64,000 nt of DNA from Caldimonas brevitalea (GCF_001017435.1 NZ_CP011371.1:4712001-4776000); one strand, 5' to 3'. Shown: positions 22,635-31,736, numbered from the stretch's first letter. Numbers and translations are program-made. Notes: a model not told the origin generated them from the letters alone.

Positions 22635-24326
22635 ATGGCCACGTTGCCCGGCAGCCTCCTGCCCGGCTCGATCGTCCAGGAGCCGACCAACTACCGCCGC
22701 TCGCCCGAGATCTCGGAGTTCGAGCGCGTCACCTATCCCTTCGACGCGCGGGACAGCGCCGCACCGGCGTCGGGCGCCAAGGCCGACACCCAGCCAGTCG
22801 AGGAACTGCGGATATCCCATTCGGGGGACTACCTCCCGAGCTTCGTCGGCGACTGGTACCACCGCATCCACCTCATCCCCGCGCGCATCGACCTGGGCAA
22901 CGTCATCAGCCCGGTAGAGCGGCGGTTGGAGGTGTGGAACGCCTACCTCGAAGCACACACCCTCAACGCGATCGAGGCGACGGCAACCGACGGGTTGACG
23001 CTGTCAGGGCCACCGCAGCCGCCGCTGGACTTCGGTCCGCTGCAAACCCGGCTCTACCGTTTCACGGCCAGCAGCCGCGGCGCGCCCCTGATCGACGCCC
23101 GCTACACCTTCCGCTTCGCCAGTGGCCTGGTGGCGGTGCTGCCGGTGACGGGCCGGCGGGTGGTGGTGTTCGGCATCCGGCCGAACTGGGCCGCAGGCAT
23201 CACGGAGCGGCTGGAGTGGCTGACCGAGGTGCTGGAAGCGCACGACGGCACCGAGCAGCGCATCCGGCTGCGCCAGATGCCGAGGCGGGGTTTTGAGTAC
23301 GGCTTCCTGCTGGAGGGGCAAGACGCGCGGGTGCTGGACCACCTGCTGTTTGCCTGGGGCGGGCGGACGTACTGCCTGCCGGTGTGGACCGACATCGCCT
23401 ATCTGGCCGAAGAGGTCCGGGCGGGAGCGACGGCATTGCAGGTGCAAGACGCCGCCAACAGCGACTACCACCCCGGCGGCATGGCGGTGCTGTGGCGGTC
23501 GGTGCTGGACAACGAAGCCGTGCAGGTCCTCTCGGTCGCCGGCAACACGCTGACGCTGAACCTCGCCCTCGGCCGCAGCTGGCCCGCCGGCACCCAGGTG
23601 TTCCCGGCGCGGCTGGCTCGGCTCGATGGGCAGACCGCCGTCCGCCGCCCGACGGACACCATTGCCGAGGGCCGCTGCCGGTTCACGGTCGAGGACCTGA
23701 CCGCACCCGCGGTGTCGGAGCCGGGCCCGGCCTACCAGGGCTACCGCATCTTCGACTGGCCGCCCGATCGCAGCGAGGACCTGGAGGACAACTGGCAGCG
23801 CAAGCTGGCGGTGCTGGACCACGGCACCGGCGTGCGGGGCTACGACGACGAGTCGGGGACGGCGCAGATGGGCCGCCGGCTGGCCTGGCTGCTCCCGGAT
23901 CGCTCGCAAGTGAGCCGCTTTCGTGCATGGCTCGCGGCGCGCGCCGGCCGGGCCAACCCCGCGTGGCTGCCGACCTTCGAGTCGGATCTGGTGGTCACCC
24001 GCCCGGTGGCCACTGCCGACAGCGGCCTCACCGTGCGCAACGTCGGCTACAGCCACTTCGTGGCCGGACACCCGCAACGCCGTGACCTGGTGCTGCGCAC
24101 CACCGCGGGGGTGTTCTATCGCCGCGTCACGGGCGCCGACGAGCTCTCGGCGGATGAAGAGCTGATCTCGCTCGACGCCCCGCTGGGCGTGACCGTCGCG
24201 CCTGCGCAGTTCCTGCAGATCTCCTGGCTCGAGCTGGCCCGCCTCGACCAGGACGCGGTGGAGCTGTTCTGGGAGACCGACCAGGTCGCCCGTCTTCAAC
24301 TCTCGACCCGGACCTTGAGTTCATGA
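22635..24326 (+). CDS. phage tail protein upstream of DUF2163 protein
   Basis: The protein has 563 residues. LPGSLLPGSIVQEPTNYRRS begins a domain rich in beta strands, and the C-terminal half contains GRRLAWLLPDRSQVSRFRAW and GRANPAWLPTFESDL, a pattern seen in siphovirus minor tail proteins that precede the DUF2163/BR0599 protein. Its job is probably in the distal tail hub. The stop overlaps the next start by four bases (ATGA). Confidence 0.75.
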   Translation: MATLPGSLLPGSIVQEPTNYRRSPEISEFERVTYPFDARDSAAPASGAKADTQPVEELRISHSGDYLPSFVGDWYHRIHLIPARIDLGNVISPVERRLEVWNAYLEAHTLNAIEATATDGLTLSGPPQPPLDFGPLQTRLYRFTASSRGAPLIDARYTFRFASGLVAVLPVTGRRVVVFGIRPNWAAGITERLEWLTEVLEAHDGTEQRIRLRQMPRRGFEYGFLLEGQDARVLDHLLFAWGGRTYCLPVWTDIAYLAEEVRAGATALQVQDAANSDYHPGGMAVLWRSVLDNEAVQVLSVAGNTLTLNLALGRSWPAGTQVFPARLARLDGQTAVRRPTDTIAEGRCRFTVEDLTAPAVSEPGPAYQGYRIFDWPPDRSEDLEDNWQRKLAVLDHGTGVRGYDDESGTAQMGRRLAWLLPDRSQVSRFRAWLAARAGRANPAWLPTFESDLVVTRPVATADSGLTVRNVGYSHFVAGHPQRRDLVLRTTAGVFYRRVTGADELSADEELISLDAPLGVTVAPAQFLQISWLELARLDQDAVELFWETDQVARLQLSTRTLSS

Positions 24327-25132
24327 ACTACCTGACGCAAGAGCAGTCGGTGCACCACGGGCAGCCGCAGGAGCTGTACCGCTTCGCGCAAGGCACCCAG
24401 CGCTGGCTCTACACCTCGGTGCAAGAGAGCATTGGCTACCAGTCGGAGACCTACGAGCCGGCACCGATCACCCGCAGCCAGATCGAGCAGAGCAACGAGC
24501 TGTCGCGCAACGGCATCGAGGTGCGCGTGCCGCGGGACCTGCCGCTGGCGGCGCTCTTCATTGCCGCCCCGCCGGAGGGCGTGGTGAGCCTGACGATCTA
24601 CCGCCGGCACACCGGGCCGGGCGCCGAGGCCAGCGAGTTCGTCACGTACTGGAAGGGCCGCGTGATGGTGGCGCGCCTGGCGGGCGCGGAAGCAACACTG
24701 AAATGTGAGCCGGTCGGCTCCTCGCTCAAGCGGCTCGGGCTGCGGGCGCGTTACCAGATCAACTGCCGGCACGTTCTGTACTCGTCCGGCTGCGGCGCGC
24801 TGCGCGACAGCTTCCGGGTCGACGGTTCGGTCGCCGCAGTCAGTGGCATCAGCGTCCAGGTCGCGACGGCAGCCAGCCGCGAAAACGGCTACTTCGTCGG
24901 CGGCTACCTCCAGTCGACGGCCGGCGCTCGCATGGTGGTGGCGCACGCCGGCATCGATCTGACGCTCGCCGCACCACTGCTTGGCCTGGCGGTCGGCGAC
25001 CCCGTCCAGCTCTATGCCGGTTGCGATCACTCCACGAGCCACTGCCACAAGCGCTTCAACAACCTCGACAACTTCGGCGGTTTTCCGTTCATCCCCTGGA
25101 AGAACCCGTTCTCGGGCGACGCCATCGTTTAA
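24323..25132 (+). CDS. phage BR0599 / DUF2163 family tail protein
   Basis: The protein has 269 residues. ELYRFAQGTQRWLYTSVQES, VRVPRDLPLAALFIAAPPEG and the C-terminal AGCDHSTSHCHKRFNNLDNF with NFGGFPFIPWKNPF are strong signatures of the BR0599 family. The Cys/His cluster (CDHSTSHCHKRF) with earlier INCRHVLYSSGCG suggests a metal or disulphide-stabilised hub protein. Related proteins occur in gene transfer agents and siphoviruses between the distal tail and the tip. It is intact in length. Confidence 0.9.
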   Translation: MNYLTQEQSVHHGQPQELYRFAQGTQRWLYTSVQESIGYQSETYEPAPITRSQIEQSNELSRNGIEVRVPRDLPLAALFIAAPPEGVVSLTIYRRHTGPGAEASEFVTYWKGRVMVARLAGAEATLKCEPVGSSLKRLGLRARYQINCRHVLYSSGCGALRDSFRVDGSVAAVSGISVQVATAASRENGYFVGGYLQSTAGARMVVAHAGIDLTLAAPLLGLAVGDPVQLYAGCDHSTSHCHKRFNNLDNFGGFPFIPWKNPFSGDAIV

Positions 25133-25144
25133 AGCCAGCACCCC

Positions 25145-25384
25145 ATGTGGGCACAGATCATCGTCTGGATCGTCACGACGGTCCTCTCGGCGCTGCTCGC
25201 GCCAAAACCGAGAACCCAGGAGGCCCAGCCGGGCCAGATCGGGGACAAGGACGTCCCCATCGCGTCCCAGGACGCGCCGATCCCGGTGCTGTTCGGCACC
25301 CGGGTGATCTCCGGCCCCAACGTCGTCTGGTACGGCGACGTGCAGGTCAAACCCATCAAGAAGAAGGGCGGAGGCAAGAAGTGA
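25145..25384 (+). CDS. small tail-tip assembly protein
   Basis: The protein has 79 residues with one hydrophobic N-terminal segment (IIVWIVTTVLSALLAP), then a soluble part with PIPVLFGTRVISGPNVVWYG and a lysine tail. The latter motif resembles the start of tail-tip J-type proteins, where VLFGTR marks the conserved entry. It could be a detached N-terminal part of the tip protein. Its TGA overlaps the GTG of the next gene. Confidence 0.7.
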   Translation: MWAQIIVWIVTTVLSALLAPKPRTQEAQPGQIGDKDVPIASQDAPIPVLFGTRVISGPNVVWYGDVQVKPIKKKGGGKK

Positions 25385-25593
25385 GCGACGTCATCGCAAG
25401 GCTGGAGCATGCACGCGCGCTCGGCTACTGCGCCCGGGGCATGCGCCGCTGGTTCGAGGGGCGCGAGCGGACCTGGGTGGAGTTCGTCGAGCAGGGCGTG
25501 CCCGCCGACTGGCTCCGCAGCAGCGGCGACGCCCTGGCGCTGAGGGTCGCCGAGCAGGCGGAGCAGGCCGCGGCCGAGGAGCCCCACCGATGA
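25381..25593 (+). CDS. small phage protein before the tip protein
   Basis: The protein has 70 residues from a GTG overlapping the preceding stop (GTGA). MSDVIARLEHARALGYCARG, then MRRWFEGRERTWVEFVEQGV and PADWLRSSGDALALRVAEQA are helical and charged. Small proteins of this kind often occur just before the siphovirus host-specificity protein and may assist its assembly. It overlaps the next ATG by four bases. Confidence 0.7.
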   Translation: MSDVIARLEHARALGYCARGMRRWFEGRERTWVEFVEQGVPADWLRSSGDALALRVAEQAEQAAAEEPHR

Positions 25594-27797
25594 GCGGCGG
25601 CGGCAGCAAAAAGAAGGTCACGGTCGGCCATTGGTACGGGCTCGGGGCGCAGCTGGTGCTGTGCCATGGGCCCGTGGACGCCATCACCGAGATCCGGGTC
25701 GGCGAGCGGGTGGCCTGGTCCGGGCAGGCGACCAGCACCACCTCAATTGGGATCAACCGGCGGGACCTGTTCGGGGGCGAGGAGCGCGAGGGCGGCGTCG
25801 AGGGCACGGTGGACCTCCTCATGGGCGAGCCGGGGCAAGGCCGCAACACCTACCTGCAGGAGCACCTCGGCCCGGACATCCCAGCCTTCCGGGGGGGCGT
25901 GTCGCTGGTGCTGCGCCGTGCCTGGGTTGCCGCGATGAACCCCTACATCAAGCCCTGGTCGGTACGGGCCCGGCGGGTGCCGCGCGGTTGGTATCCCGAG
26001 CGATCGCGCATCGGCGACGACGCCAACCCGGCCCACATCATCCGCGAGTGCCTGACCAACGCCGACTGGGGCATGGGGTATCCGGCGGGCGACATGGACG
26101 AGGTGAGCTTCCGTAGGGCGGCCGACACGCTGCACGCCGAGGGGTTTGGGCTGTCGCTGCTGTGGTCGCAGGAAGAAACCATCGAGAGCTTTGCACTTTC
26201 GGTGCTCAAGCACATCGACGGCGTGCTGTACGTGCACCCGCGCACCGGCCTCTTCGTGCTCCAGCTGGCCCGCGCCGACTATCAGCTGGAGCGGCTGCCG
26301 GTGTTCGACCCGTCCAACATCCTTCGCATCGATGAGTTCACCCGGCCCTCCTGGGGTGAGACCGTCAACCAGGTGACGGTGGTCTACCGCGATGCGGCGA
26401 GCGACAAGGATGCCTCGGTCACGGTGCAGGACATTGCGGCGGTGCACCTCAATGGCGGCGTGGTGGCCACCTCGCTCCAGTACCCGGGCATCAGCCACGG
26501 GGCGCTCGCCACCCGGGTCGCCATGCGGGAACTAAAGCAGCTGTCGGCGAGCCTCGCCAAGTGTACTTTTATCGCCAACCGGCAGGCCGCCGCGCTGCAG
26601 ATCGGCGACGTGGTGAAACTGTCCTGGCCGCCCTACGGTATCGCGCAGCTGCCGATGCGCATCGTGCGCATCGCGTATGGCGAGCTGGCGAGCGGCGCCG
26701 TGCGGGTCGACTGCGTGCAGGACATCTTCGGATTGCCGCAATCGGTCTACTCGGCGCCGCCCTCGTCCGGCTGGAAGGAGCCCACCAGCGAACCCTTGCC
26801 CTGCCCGCAAGAGGTGCTGTTCGAGGTGCCGTACTGGTGGATCGTCCAGGACCTCACGGGCGAGTCCGACAGCCGGCTCGGGGACATCGGCGACCTGGAC
26901 GGGCTGGTGGCGGCCTGCGGCGCCCGGCCCAGCGGTGACGCCTTCGGGTTCAAGGTCATGGCCCGCCTGGGCGGTGGCTGGGAAGACAAGGGTCAGGGTA
27001 GCTTCACGCCGACCGTGATCCTTGCGGCAGCGCTGCCGCAATCAGCCAGCCAGGTGCGTGTGTCATTGGCGAACGGCATCGGTTTGGAGGATATCGAGGC
27101 GGGAGGGCTCGCCCTCGTGAACGGGGAGTGGCTCAAGGTCGCTTCGCTCGACCGGGCGGCAGCCGGAGGCCCGGCCGCGGTGTTCGAGCGCGGCCTGCTC
27201 GACACGGTGCCCGTGGGCCACCCCGCCGGCAGCCGGGTGTGGTTCGTCGAGGAGGCGCGCCACTACCTGCAGCCGGAGTACGTGCAGGGCGAGACGGTGC
27301 GCGCCCGGCTGCTGACGCAGACAGCGCGCGGCACCTTGCCGCTGGGCGAAGCGCCGGAGATGAGCCTGACGCTCGCCAAGCGCTTCATCCGGCCCTACTG
27401 CCCCGGCAACCCCCGCGTCAACGGCCGGGCCTACCCGGCGGCGGTGGCGGGGGAGATCACGGTCAGCTGGGCCACGCGCAACCGCCGCACGCAGACGGCT
27501 TACCTGGTGCTGCAGACCGAAGGTGAGGTGACGCCGGAGGCGGGGCAGACCACCACGGTGCGCATTTTCGGCGAGGGCGGTTCGCTGCGCCGCACCCTGG
27601 CCGGGCTCGCGGGCAACAGCGCGACGTGGCCGCTGGCGCAGGAGCTGGCCGACTCGGGGCTCGGGCGAGTCAACGCGAAGCTGCGCGTGGAGATCGAGTC
27701 CGTCAGGGACGGCCACGTGTCCTGGCAGAAGCACAGCATCGAATTCGAGCGGGCCGGCTACGGCCTGCACTACGGCAACTACTACGGAGGCGTTTGA
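25590..27797 (+). CDS. tail-tip / host-specificity protein (J-like)
   Basis: The protein has 735 residues. The N-terminal KKKVTVGHWYGLGAQLVLCH, the YIKPWSVRARRVPRGW segment, NPAHIIRECLTNADWGMGYP and FALSVLKHIDGVLYVHPRTG belong to the phage tail-tip family related to the central part of lambda J. The C-terminal third contains Fn3-like strands (VAGEITVSWATRNRRTQTAY) and ends with a tyrosine-rich YGLHYGNYYGGV. It would form the central tail spike that contacts the host receptor. It is shorter than lambda J (1132) and lacks the long C-terminal receptor domain. Confidence 0.88.
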   Translation: MSGGGSKKKVTVGHWYGLGAQLVLCHGPVDAITEIRVGERVAWSGQATSTTSIGINRRDLFGGEEREGGVEGTVDLLMGEPGQGRNTYLQEHLGPDIPAFRGGVSLVLRRAWVAAMNPYIKPWSVRARRVPRGWYPERSRIGDDANPAHIIRECLTNADWGMGYPAGDMDEVSFRRAADTLHAEGFGLSLLWSQEETIESFALSVLKHIDGVLYVHPRTGLFVLQLARADYQLERLPVFDPSNILRIDEFTRPSWGETVNQVTVVYRDAASDKDASVTVQDIAAVHLNGGVVATSLQYPGISHGALATRVAMRELKQLSASLAKCTFIANRQAAALQIGDVVKLSWPPYGIAQLPMRIVRIAYGELASGAVRVDCVQDIFGLPQSVYSAPPSSGWKEPTSEPLPCPQEVLFEVPYWWIVQDLTGESDSRLGDIGDLDGLVAACGARPSGDAFGFKVMARLGGGWEDKGQGSFTPTVILAAALPQSASQVRVSLANGIGLEDIEAGGLALVNGEWLKVASLDRAAAGGPAAVFERGLLDTVPVGHPAGSRVWFVEEARHYLQPEYVQGETVRARLLTQTARGTLPLGEAPEMSLTLAKRFIRPYCPGNPRVNGRAYPAAVAGEITVSWATRNRRTQTAYLVLQTEGEVTPEAGQTTTVRIFGEGGSLRRTLAGLAGNSATWPLAQELADSGLGRVNAKLRVEIESVRDGHVSWQKHSIEFERAGYGLHYGNYYGGV

Positions 27798-28148
27798 ATG
27801 GCGAGCATCGATCCCAACCTCGGGTTGACCTATGGCTGGGCCCAGGGGGAACACAACTGGAATGGCGGCATGGACGCCGATCTCAAACGGCTGGGCGCCG
27901 TGGTGGGCTTGTCGGTCAAGGACCGTGATCTCACCGCGCCGCCGGCCACGCCGGTGGATGGCGACCGCTACATCGTTCCGGCAGGCGCCACCGGCGCCTG
28001 GGCCGGGAAGACGGGACAGGTCGCGGTGCGCATCGCAGGCACCTGGGAGTACCACGCGCCCAAGGTCGGCTGGCTCTGCTTCCTTGAGGACGAGAACAAG
28101 TTGAGCGTCTACAAGGCGGCCGGCTGGAGCCCTGGCATCGCGCTCTGA
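27798..28148 (+). CDS. DUF2793 domain protein
   Basis: The protein has 116 residues and starts directly after the tip gene stop. NLGLTYGWAQGEHNWNGGMD, DLTAPPATPVDGDRYIVPAG and WLCFLEDENKLSVYKAAGW are diagnostic of DUF2793, a small domain found in tail-tip or tail-fibre proteins of many prophages. It probably decorates the tip or fibre. A terminator follows, so it closes the tail transcription unit. Confidence 0.88.
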   Translation: MASIDPNLGLTYGWAQGEHNWNGGMDADLKRLGAVVGLSVKDRDLTAPPATPVDGDRYIVPAGATGAWAGKTGQVAVRIAGTWEYHAPKVGWLCFLEDENKLSVYKAAGWSPGIAL

Positions 28149-28172
28149 CCCTTTTCACTCTCACCCCAACCC

Positions 28173-28200
28173 GAACCCGCCCGAGTGGCGGGTTCTTTCA
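28173..28200 (+). terminator. terminator after the tail genes
   Basis: GAACCCGCC (28173-28181) and GGCGGGTTC (28187-28195) form a nine-pair stem with a five-base loop followed by TTTCATTT. Confidence 0.75.
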
Positions 28201-28214
28201 TTTGAAGACCACCG

Positions 28215-28517
28215 ATGACTGAAGAGAACAAGCCCGCCCTCGTCGACAACATGCTGGTGTTGAACAAGGAGGACTTCGACGACCTGCTGGACCGTGCCGC
28301 CGAGCGTGGCGCCGAGCGCGTGCTGATGCTGCTCGGCTTCGATGACCGGGGCGATGCGGCGCGCGATTTGCGCGAGCTGCGCGACCTGCTGGACGCCTGG
28401 CGCGATGCCCGTCGCACCGCGTGGCGCACCGTGGTCAAGGTGTTCACCACCGGCCTGTTGGCCGCGCTGCTGATCGGCGCCTCCATCAAGTTCAACCCGT
28501 GGGGAGGCAATCCGTGA
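28215..28517 (+). CDS. DUF6127 family membrane protein, lysis region
   Basis: The protein has 100 residues. The first 70 are charged and helical (KEDFDDLLDRAAERGAERVL, then DLRELRDLLDAWRDARR) and residues about 76-92 form one membrane helix (VFTTGLLAALLIGASI). This fits DUF6127 proteins found next to phage lysis genes. A holin-accessory or membrane anchor role is possible. Its stop overlaps the GTG of the next gene. Confidence 0.72.
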   Translation: MTEENKPALVDNMLVLNKEDFDDLLDRAAERGAERVLMLLGFDDRGDAARDLRELRDLLDAWRDARRTAWRTVVKVFTTGLLAALLIGASIKFNPWGGNP

Positions 28518-28993
28518 TCGAGACGCTGCTGGGCGGCTTGCTCGGCGGCGCCTTCCGGCTTGCGCCCGAACTGCTGAAGTGGCTGGACCGGGCGGGCGAG
28601 CGCGCGCACGAGCTGGCCATGCAGGACAAGGCGCTGGAGTTCGAGCGGCTCAGGGGCGCGCAGCGCATGGCCGAGATTGGGGCGGCGGCCGACGTCGCGT
28701 GGAACGTCGGGGCGATGCAGGCGCTGAAAGAGGCGATTGCAGCCCAGGGCCAGCCGTCGGGCGTGCGCTGGGTCGATGCGTTGTCAACGAGTGTGCGGCC
28801 GGTGATCACTTACCTGCTGGTGTCGATGTACTGCGGGGTCAAGGCCGCCACCTTCATCGGGTCGGTGCAGATGGGTTCCGGCTTTGGCACCGCTCTCTTC
28901 GCCGCCTGGACTGAATCGGACCAGACGCTGCTGGCCGGCATCTTGAACTACTGGTTCCTGAATAGGACCTTAGAGAAGTGGCGGGGTGCGTGA
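28514..28993 (+). CDS. holin-like membrane protein
   Basis: The protein has 159 residues from a GTG overlapping the previous stop. It has a hydrophobic N-terminus (IETLLGGLLGGAFRLAPELL), a long charged helix, then two membrane-type segments (VRPVITYLLVSMYCGVKAAT and ALFAAWTESDQTLLAGILNYWF). Similar proteins lie before endolysins in many prophages and are annotated as holins or 3TM-type phage membrane proteins. The role in lysis is inferred from topology and position. Its stop overlaps the HNH gene start. Confidence 0.65.
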   Translation: MIETLLGGLLGGAFRLAPELLKWLDRAGERAHELAMQDKALEFERLRGAQRMAEIGAAADVAWNVGAMQALKEAIAAQGQPSGVRWVDALSTSVRPVITYLLVSMYCGVKAATFIGSVQMGSGFGTALFAAWTESDQTLLAGILNYWFLNRTLEKWRGA

Positions 28994-29466
28994 TGGCGCG
29001 CACTGGCAGACCTGAAACGCCCCTGTATTTGCGCTTCCTGGCCAAGTTCAGGATCGACCCGCCGACGCAGTGCTGGAACTGGACCGGGGCTGCGTGCCGC
29101 CAGGGCTACGGCTTTCTGAAGCGCAAGGATGGCGTGCAACTGCGCGCGCACCGCGTTGCGTACGAACTGTACAACGGAGAGATTCCCCCGGGGTGGTGTG
29201 TTTGCCATCGGTGCGATAACCCGCGATGCGTGAACCCGGCTCATCTGTTTGTCGGTACGTACAGGGACAACGCGGCCGATATGGTCGCCAAGGGGCGGGT
29301 GGCTCGACGTCCAGGTGAGCGCAACCCAGCTGCTCGCCTTACCGCCGACCAAGTGCGTTGCATCCGCAGCGAGACCGGTTCTCATGCTCAGCTTGCGCGC
29401 CGCTTCGGTGTGTCGCCGACGCAGGTCGGCTTGATCAAACGGGGCAAGCGATGGGCGCACTTGTGA
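28993..29466 (+). CDS. HNH endonuclease
   Basis: The protein has 157 residues. CWNWTGAACRQGYGFL, then AHRVAYELYNGEIPPGWCVC, HRCDNPRCVNPAHLFVGTYR and DNAADMVAKGR are the canonical HNH fold with its zinc-binding cysteines and the catalytic His. The C-terminal part (LTADQVRCIRSETGSHAQLA, RRFGVSPTQVGLIKRGKRW) is a helix-turn-helix that would recognise DNA, as in phage homing-type HNH enzymes. It overlaps both neighbours, which is unusual for an inserted selfish gene, and sits inside the lysis cassette. It could help packaging, as other HNH proteins do in phages with cos sites, or be a free-standing homing enzyme. Confidence 0.9.
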   Translation: MARTGRPETPLYLRFLAKFRIDPPTQCWNWTGAACRQGYGFLKRKDGVQLRAHRVAYELYNGEIPPGWCVCHRCDNPRCVNPAHLFVGTYRDNAADMVAKGRVARRPGERNPAARLTADQVRCIRSETGSHAQLARRFGVSPTQVGLIKRGKRWAHL

Positions 29467-29930
29467 TCGAGGTGCCTCCGCAGGCCATCGAGCTGGCCAA
29501 GCGGTTCGAGGGCTTCCACCGCGTTCCGAAGCACGATCCTCTGCGCCGGGCCCACCCGTACATCTGCCCGGCGGGGTATTACACCATCGGGTTTGGTCAT
29601 CTCTGCCGGCCCGACCACCCGCCCATCACCGAGGCCGAGGCCGAGATCTACCTGATGCAGGACCTGGCCAAGGCGCTTGAGGCGACGCTGCGCTACTGCC
29701 CGGGGCTAGCAGCCGAGCCGCCGGGGCGGCTCGCGGCCATCGTCGACTTCACCTTCAACCTCGGAGCGGGTCGCTTGCAGACCTCAACGCTACGCCGCCG
29801 TGTCAATGAGCGCGACTGGCTTGCTGCGGCGCGCGAGTTGCGCCGCTGGGTCTACGGCGGCGGCAAGGTGCTGCCCGGGTTGGTGACTCGGCGAGAAGCT
29901 GAAGCACGTTGGCTTTTGAACGGCACGTAG
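29451..29930 (+). CDS. GH24 lysozyme-type endolysin
   Basis: The protein has 159 residues and breaks peptidoglycan at the end of the lytic cycle. Glu20 in KRFEGF, Cys39 in YICPAG and Thr45 in YYTIGFGH correspond to the E...C/D...T triad of T4-like lysozymes; the loop between Glu20 and Cys39 is longer than usual. FNLGAGRLQTSTLRRRVN and GLVTRREAEARWLL complete the fold. No signal-anchor is present, so it needs a holin. It overlaps the HNH gene by 16 bases and is the last recognisable phage gene. Confidence 0.92.
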   Translation: MGALVIEVPPQAIELAKRFEGFHRVPKHDPLRRAHPYICPAGYYTIGFGHLCRPDHPPITEAEAEIYLMQDLAKALEATLRYCPGLAAEPPGRLAAIVDFTFNLGAGRLQTSTLRRRVNERDWLAAARELRRWVYGGGKVLPGLVTRREAEARWLLNGT

Positions 29931-30173
29931 AGCAAGGTCGCTTGCAGCCCCTGCTGAGCCGAGCATTGAGGGCTCCTCGTAACGCAGTCGCCAGAGGGGG
30001 TGTACTTCACCTCGCCCAGCGCTTGCCGGAGTCACACAGCCATCGACTGCCCTGGGGGCTTATGCGTCCAATCGTAAAGACTGCGCTTATTTGATGCTCA
30101 AATTCCCCAACCAGTCGATGCCGTCTTACAAGGTGGAGGATTTCTCACGCCTCTTAACCCGCCGGAGACAGTG
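29931..30173. other. junction between prophage and copper island
   Basis: No gene is seen in these 243 bases. GC content falls in the right part (for example TTTGATGCTCAAATTCCCC near 30090), unlike both sides. A right attachment site would be expected here, but the left end of the prophage is outside the window, so no direct repeat can be named. Confidence 0.4.
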
Positions 30174-31667
30174 ATGAAGAAGACGAACGTTCATGCATGG
30201 GCAAGACTTCTGCTCGCCTGCGCTGCTTTCGCGCTTGCAGCGCCGGTTGTCGCGTTCGAAGAGCCTGGTCACAGAGATAAGGCGCTGCAACGGAAGATGC
30301 GCCTGCTCGCCAGTGCGCCGAACGGCACTCAAGCGATCAACTCGGACGCCGCGTTCTGGGGTAACAAGGCCTTTGTTGGCAACTACGACGGCTTCAGGAT
30401 CTTTGACATCTCCAATCCGTCGCAGCCGGTGCTGATCACCGATTTCCGCTGTTACGGACCGCAGAACGATCTGTCGGTGTACGACCGCAACGGCGACGGC
30501 GAGGCCGACTTGCTCATCGCGTCCGTGGACCGCACGCTCACCGGCCCTGCCTGCGGCTCCGCCGCCACCCTGAACCACGACGACCCAGGCGGCTGGGAGG
30601 GCTTGCGCATCTTCGACATCTCCAACTTGGCAGCCCCGGTGCTCCTCGCCACTGTCTATCAGGACTGCGGTTCGCACACGCACACACTGATTCCGCAGCC
30701 CGAGCGCGGCCGCTTGCTGGTCCTCAACTCCTCGTACCCGCTTCGCCCTGGCCCCACCTGCGGCCCGGTGCGCGGACCGCAGGCCAAGCGTGACCCGCTG
30801 CACGGGGTGATCCAGGTGGTGGAGATTCCTCTCGCCGCTCCGGCCGCCGCGTTCGAGCTCACCGAGCTGCCGATCAACTATCCGGGCGACCCCGACAACA
30901 AGTTCGACCCAGCCGAGCACGGGCTGGAGGGCTTGGATTCATTGCGTGCCTGCCATGACATCGCAGTGTTCATGCCACTCGGCCTGGTGGCTGGCGCCTG
31001 TGCTGAACAGGCGCAAATGTGGCGCATCGATCCCATCTCCGGCCTGCCCGACACCGTGCGTCCGTTGTGGGTCTACCACGACAGCGTCGATTCGGACGGC
31101 GCTGGCGGTGGAGATGTGGCGGTGGATTTCTGGCATTCGGCCACTTTCAGCTGGGACGGCAGGACGGTCATCTTCATCGACGAATCCTTGGGCACCGGTT
31201 GCCCGACAACCACACCCATAAAGGGCGTGGCGAGCGACACGGGCCGCATGTTCTTCCTGAAGGCCGCCACAGGCGAGAAGCTCAGCCACTATTTCATCGA
31301 GCGCGAGCCCCAGGCTGATGACCCGGTACAGTACTGCTCGGCGCACCTGGGCAACACCGTGCCGTCGTATGGGCGTGATCTGCTGGTCAACGCTTGGTAC
31401 ACCGGCGGCGTCGACGTAATCGACTTCACCAACCCACGCAAGCCCAGGGAAATCGCGTTCTACGACGTTCGAGGCGACAACTGGTCGGCGTACTGGTACG
31501 AGCATGGGCACGGCTTTGACATCGGCCCCATGAACATCTACGGCACTCACGGTGTCGAGGTACCGGCCGATGGCTTGGGTTTCCAGTCATTTGAGGCTTA
31601 CACGGCAACCTTGCGCGTGCGGGTACGAGGCCTGAATCCGCAAACGCAGGAGTTCATGCTGAAGTAA
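30174..31667 (+). CDS. LVIVD-type beta-propeller, secreted
   Basis: The protein has 497 residues from the ATG at 30174 with CGGAG upstream; the GTG three bases earlier is possible too. It has a Sec signal peptide (LLLACAAFALAAPVVAF). Repeats of the form GFRIFDISNPSQPVLITDF, GLRIFDISNLAAPVLLATVY and GVDVIDFTNPRKPREIAFYD show the LVIVD repeat, a propeller blade pattern. Such proteins are periplasmic or cell-surface and of unknown job. It is rich in His/Trp near the end (SAYWYEHGHGF). Placement next to copper genes is seen; a role in metal handling is inference. Confidence 0.82.
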   Translation: MKKTNVHAWARLLLACAAFALAAPVVAFEEPGHRDKALQRKMRLLASAPNGTQAINSDAAFWGNKAFVGNYDGFRIFDISNPSQPVLITDFRCYGPQNDLSVYDRNGDGEADLLIASVDRTLTGPACGSAATLNHDDPGGWEGLRIFDISNLAAPVLLATVYQDCGSHTHTLIPQPERGRLLVLNSSYPLRPGPTCGPVRGPQAKRDPLHGVIQVVEIPLAAPAAAFELTELPINYPGDPDNKFDPAEHGLEGLDSLRACHDIAVFMPLGLVAGACAEQAQMWRIDPISGLPDTVRPLWVYHDSVDSDGAGGGDVAVDFWHSATFSWDGRTVIFIDESLGTGCPTTTPIKGVASDTGRMFFLKAATGEKLSHYFIEREPQADDPVQYCSAHLGNTVPSYGRDLLVNAWYTGGVDVIDFTNPRKPREIAFYDVRGDNWSAYWYEHGHGFDIGPMNIYGTHGVEVPADGLGFQSFEAYTATLRVRVRGLNPQTQEFMLK

Positions 31668-31717
31668 GCCCCGACAACGACCGGTCGATCTGATCGTTTG
31701 GCAGTCAGTGCGCCACA

Positions 31718-31736
31718 AGCAGCGGAATGCGCTGCT
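31718..31736. terminator. hairpin between convergent genes
   Basis: AGCAGCG and CGCTGCT form a seven-pair stem with a five-base loop between the convergent LVIVD and DUF4148 genes. There is no clear T-run. Confidence 0.3.

Noticed and set aside
29931..30173. tRNA gene as prophage attachment site
   Set aside because: No cloverleaf or TTC-arm consensus could be found on either strand.
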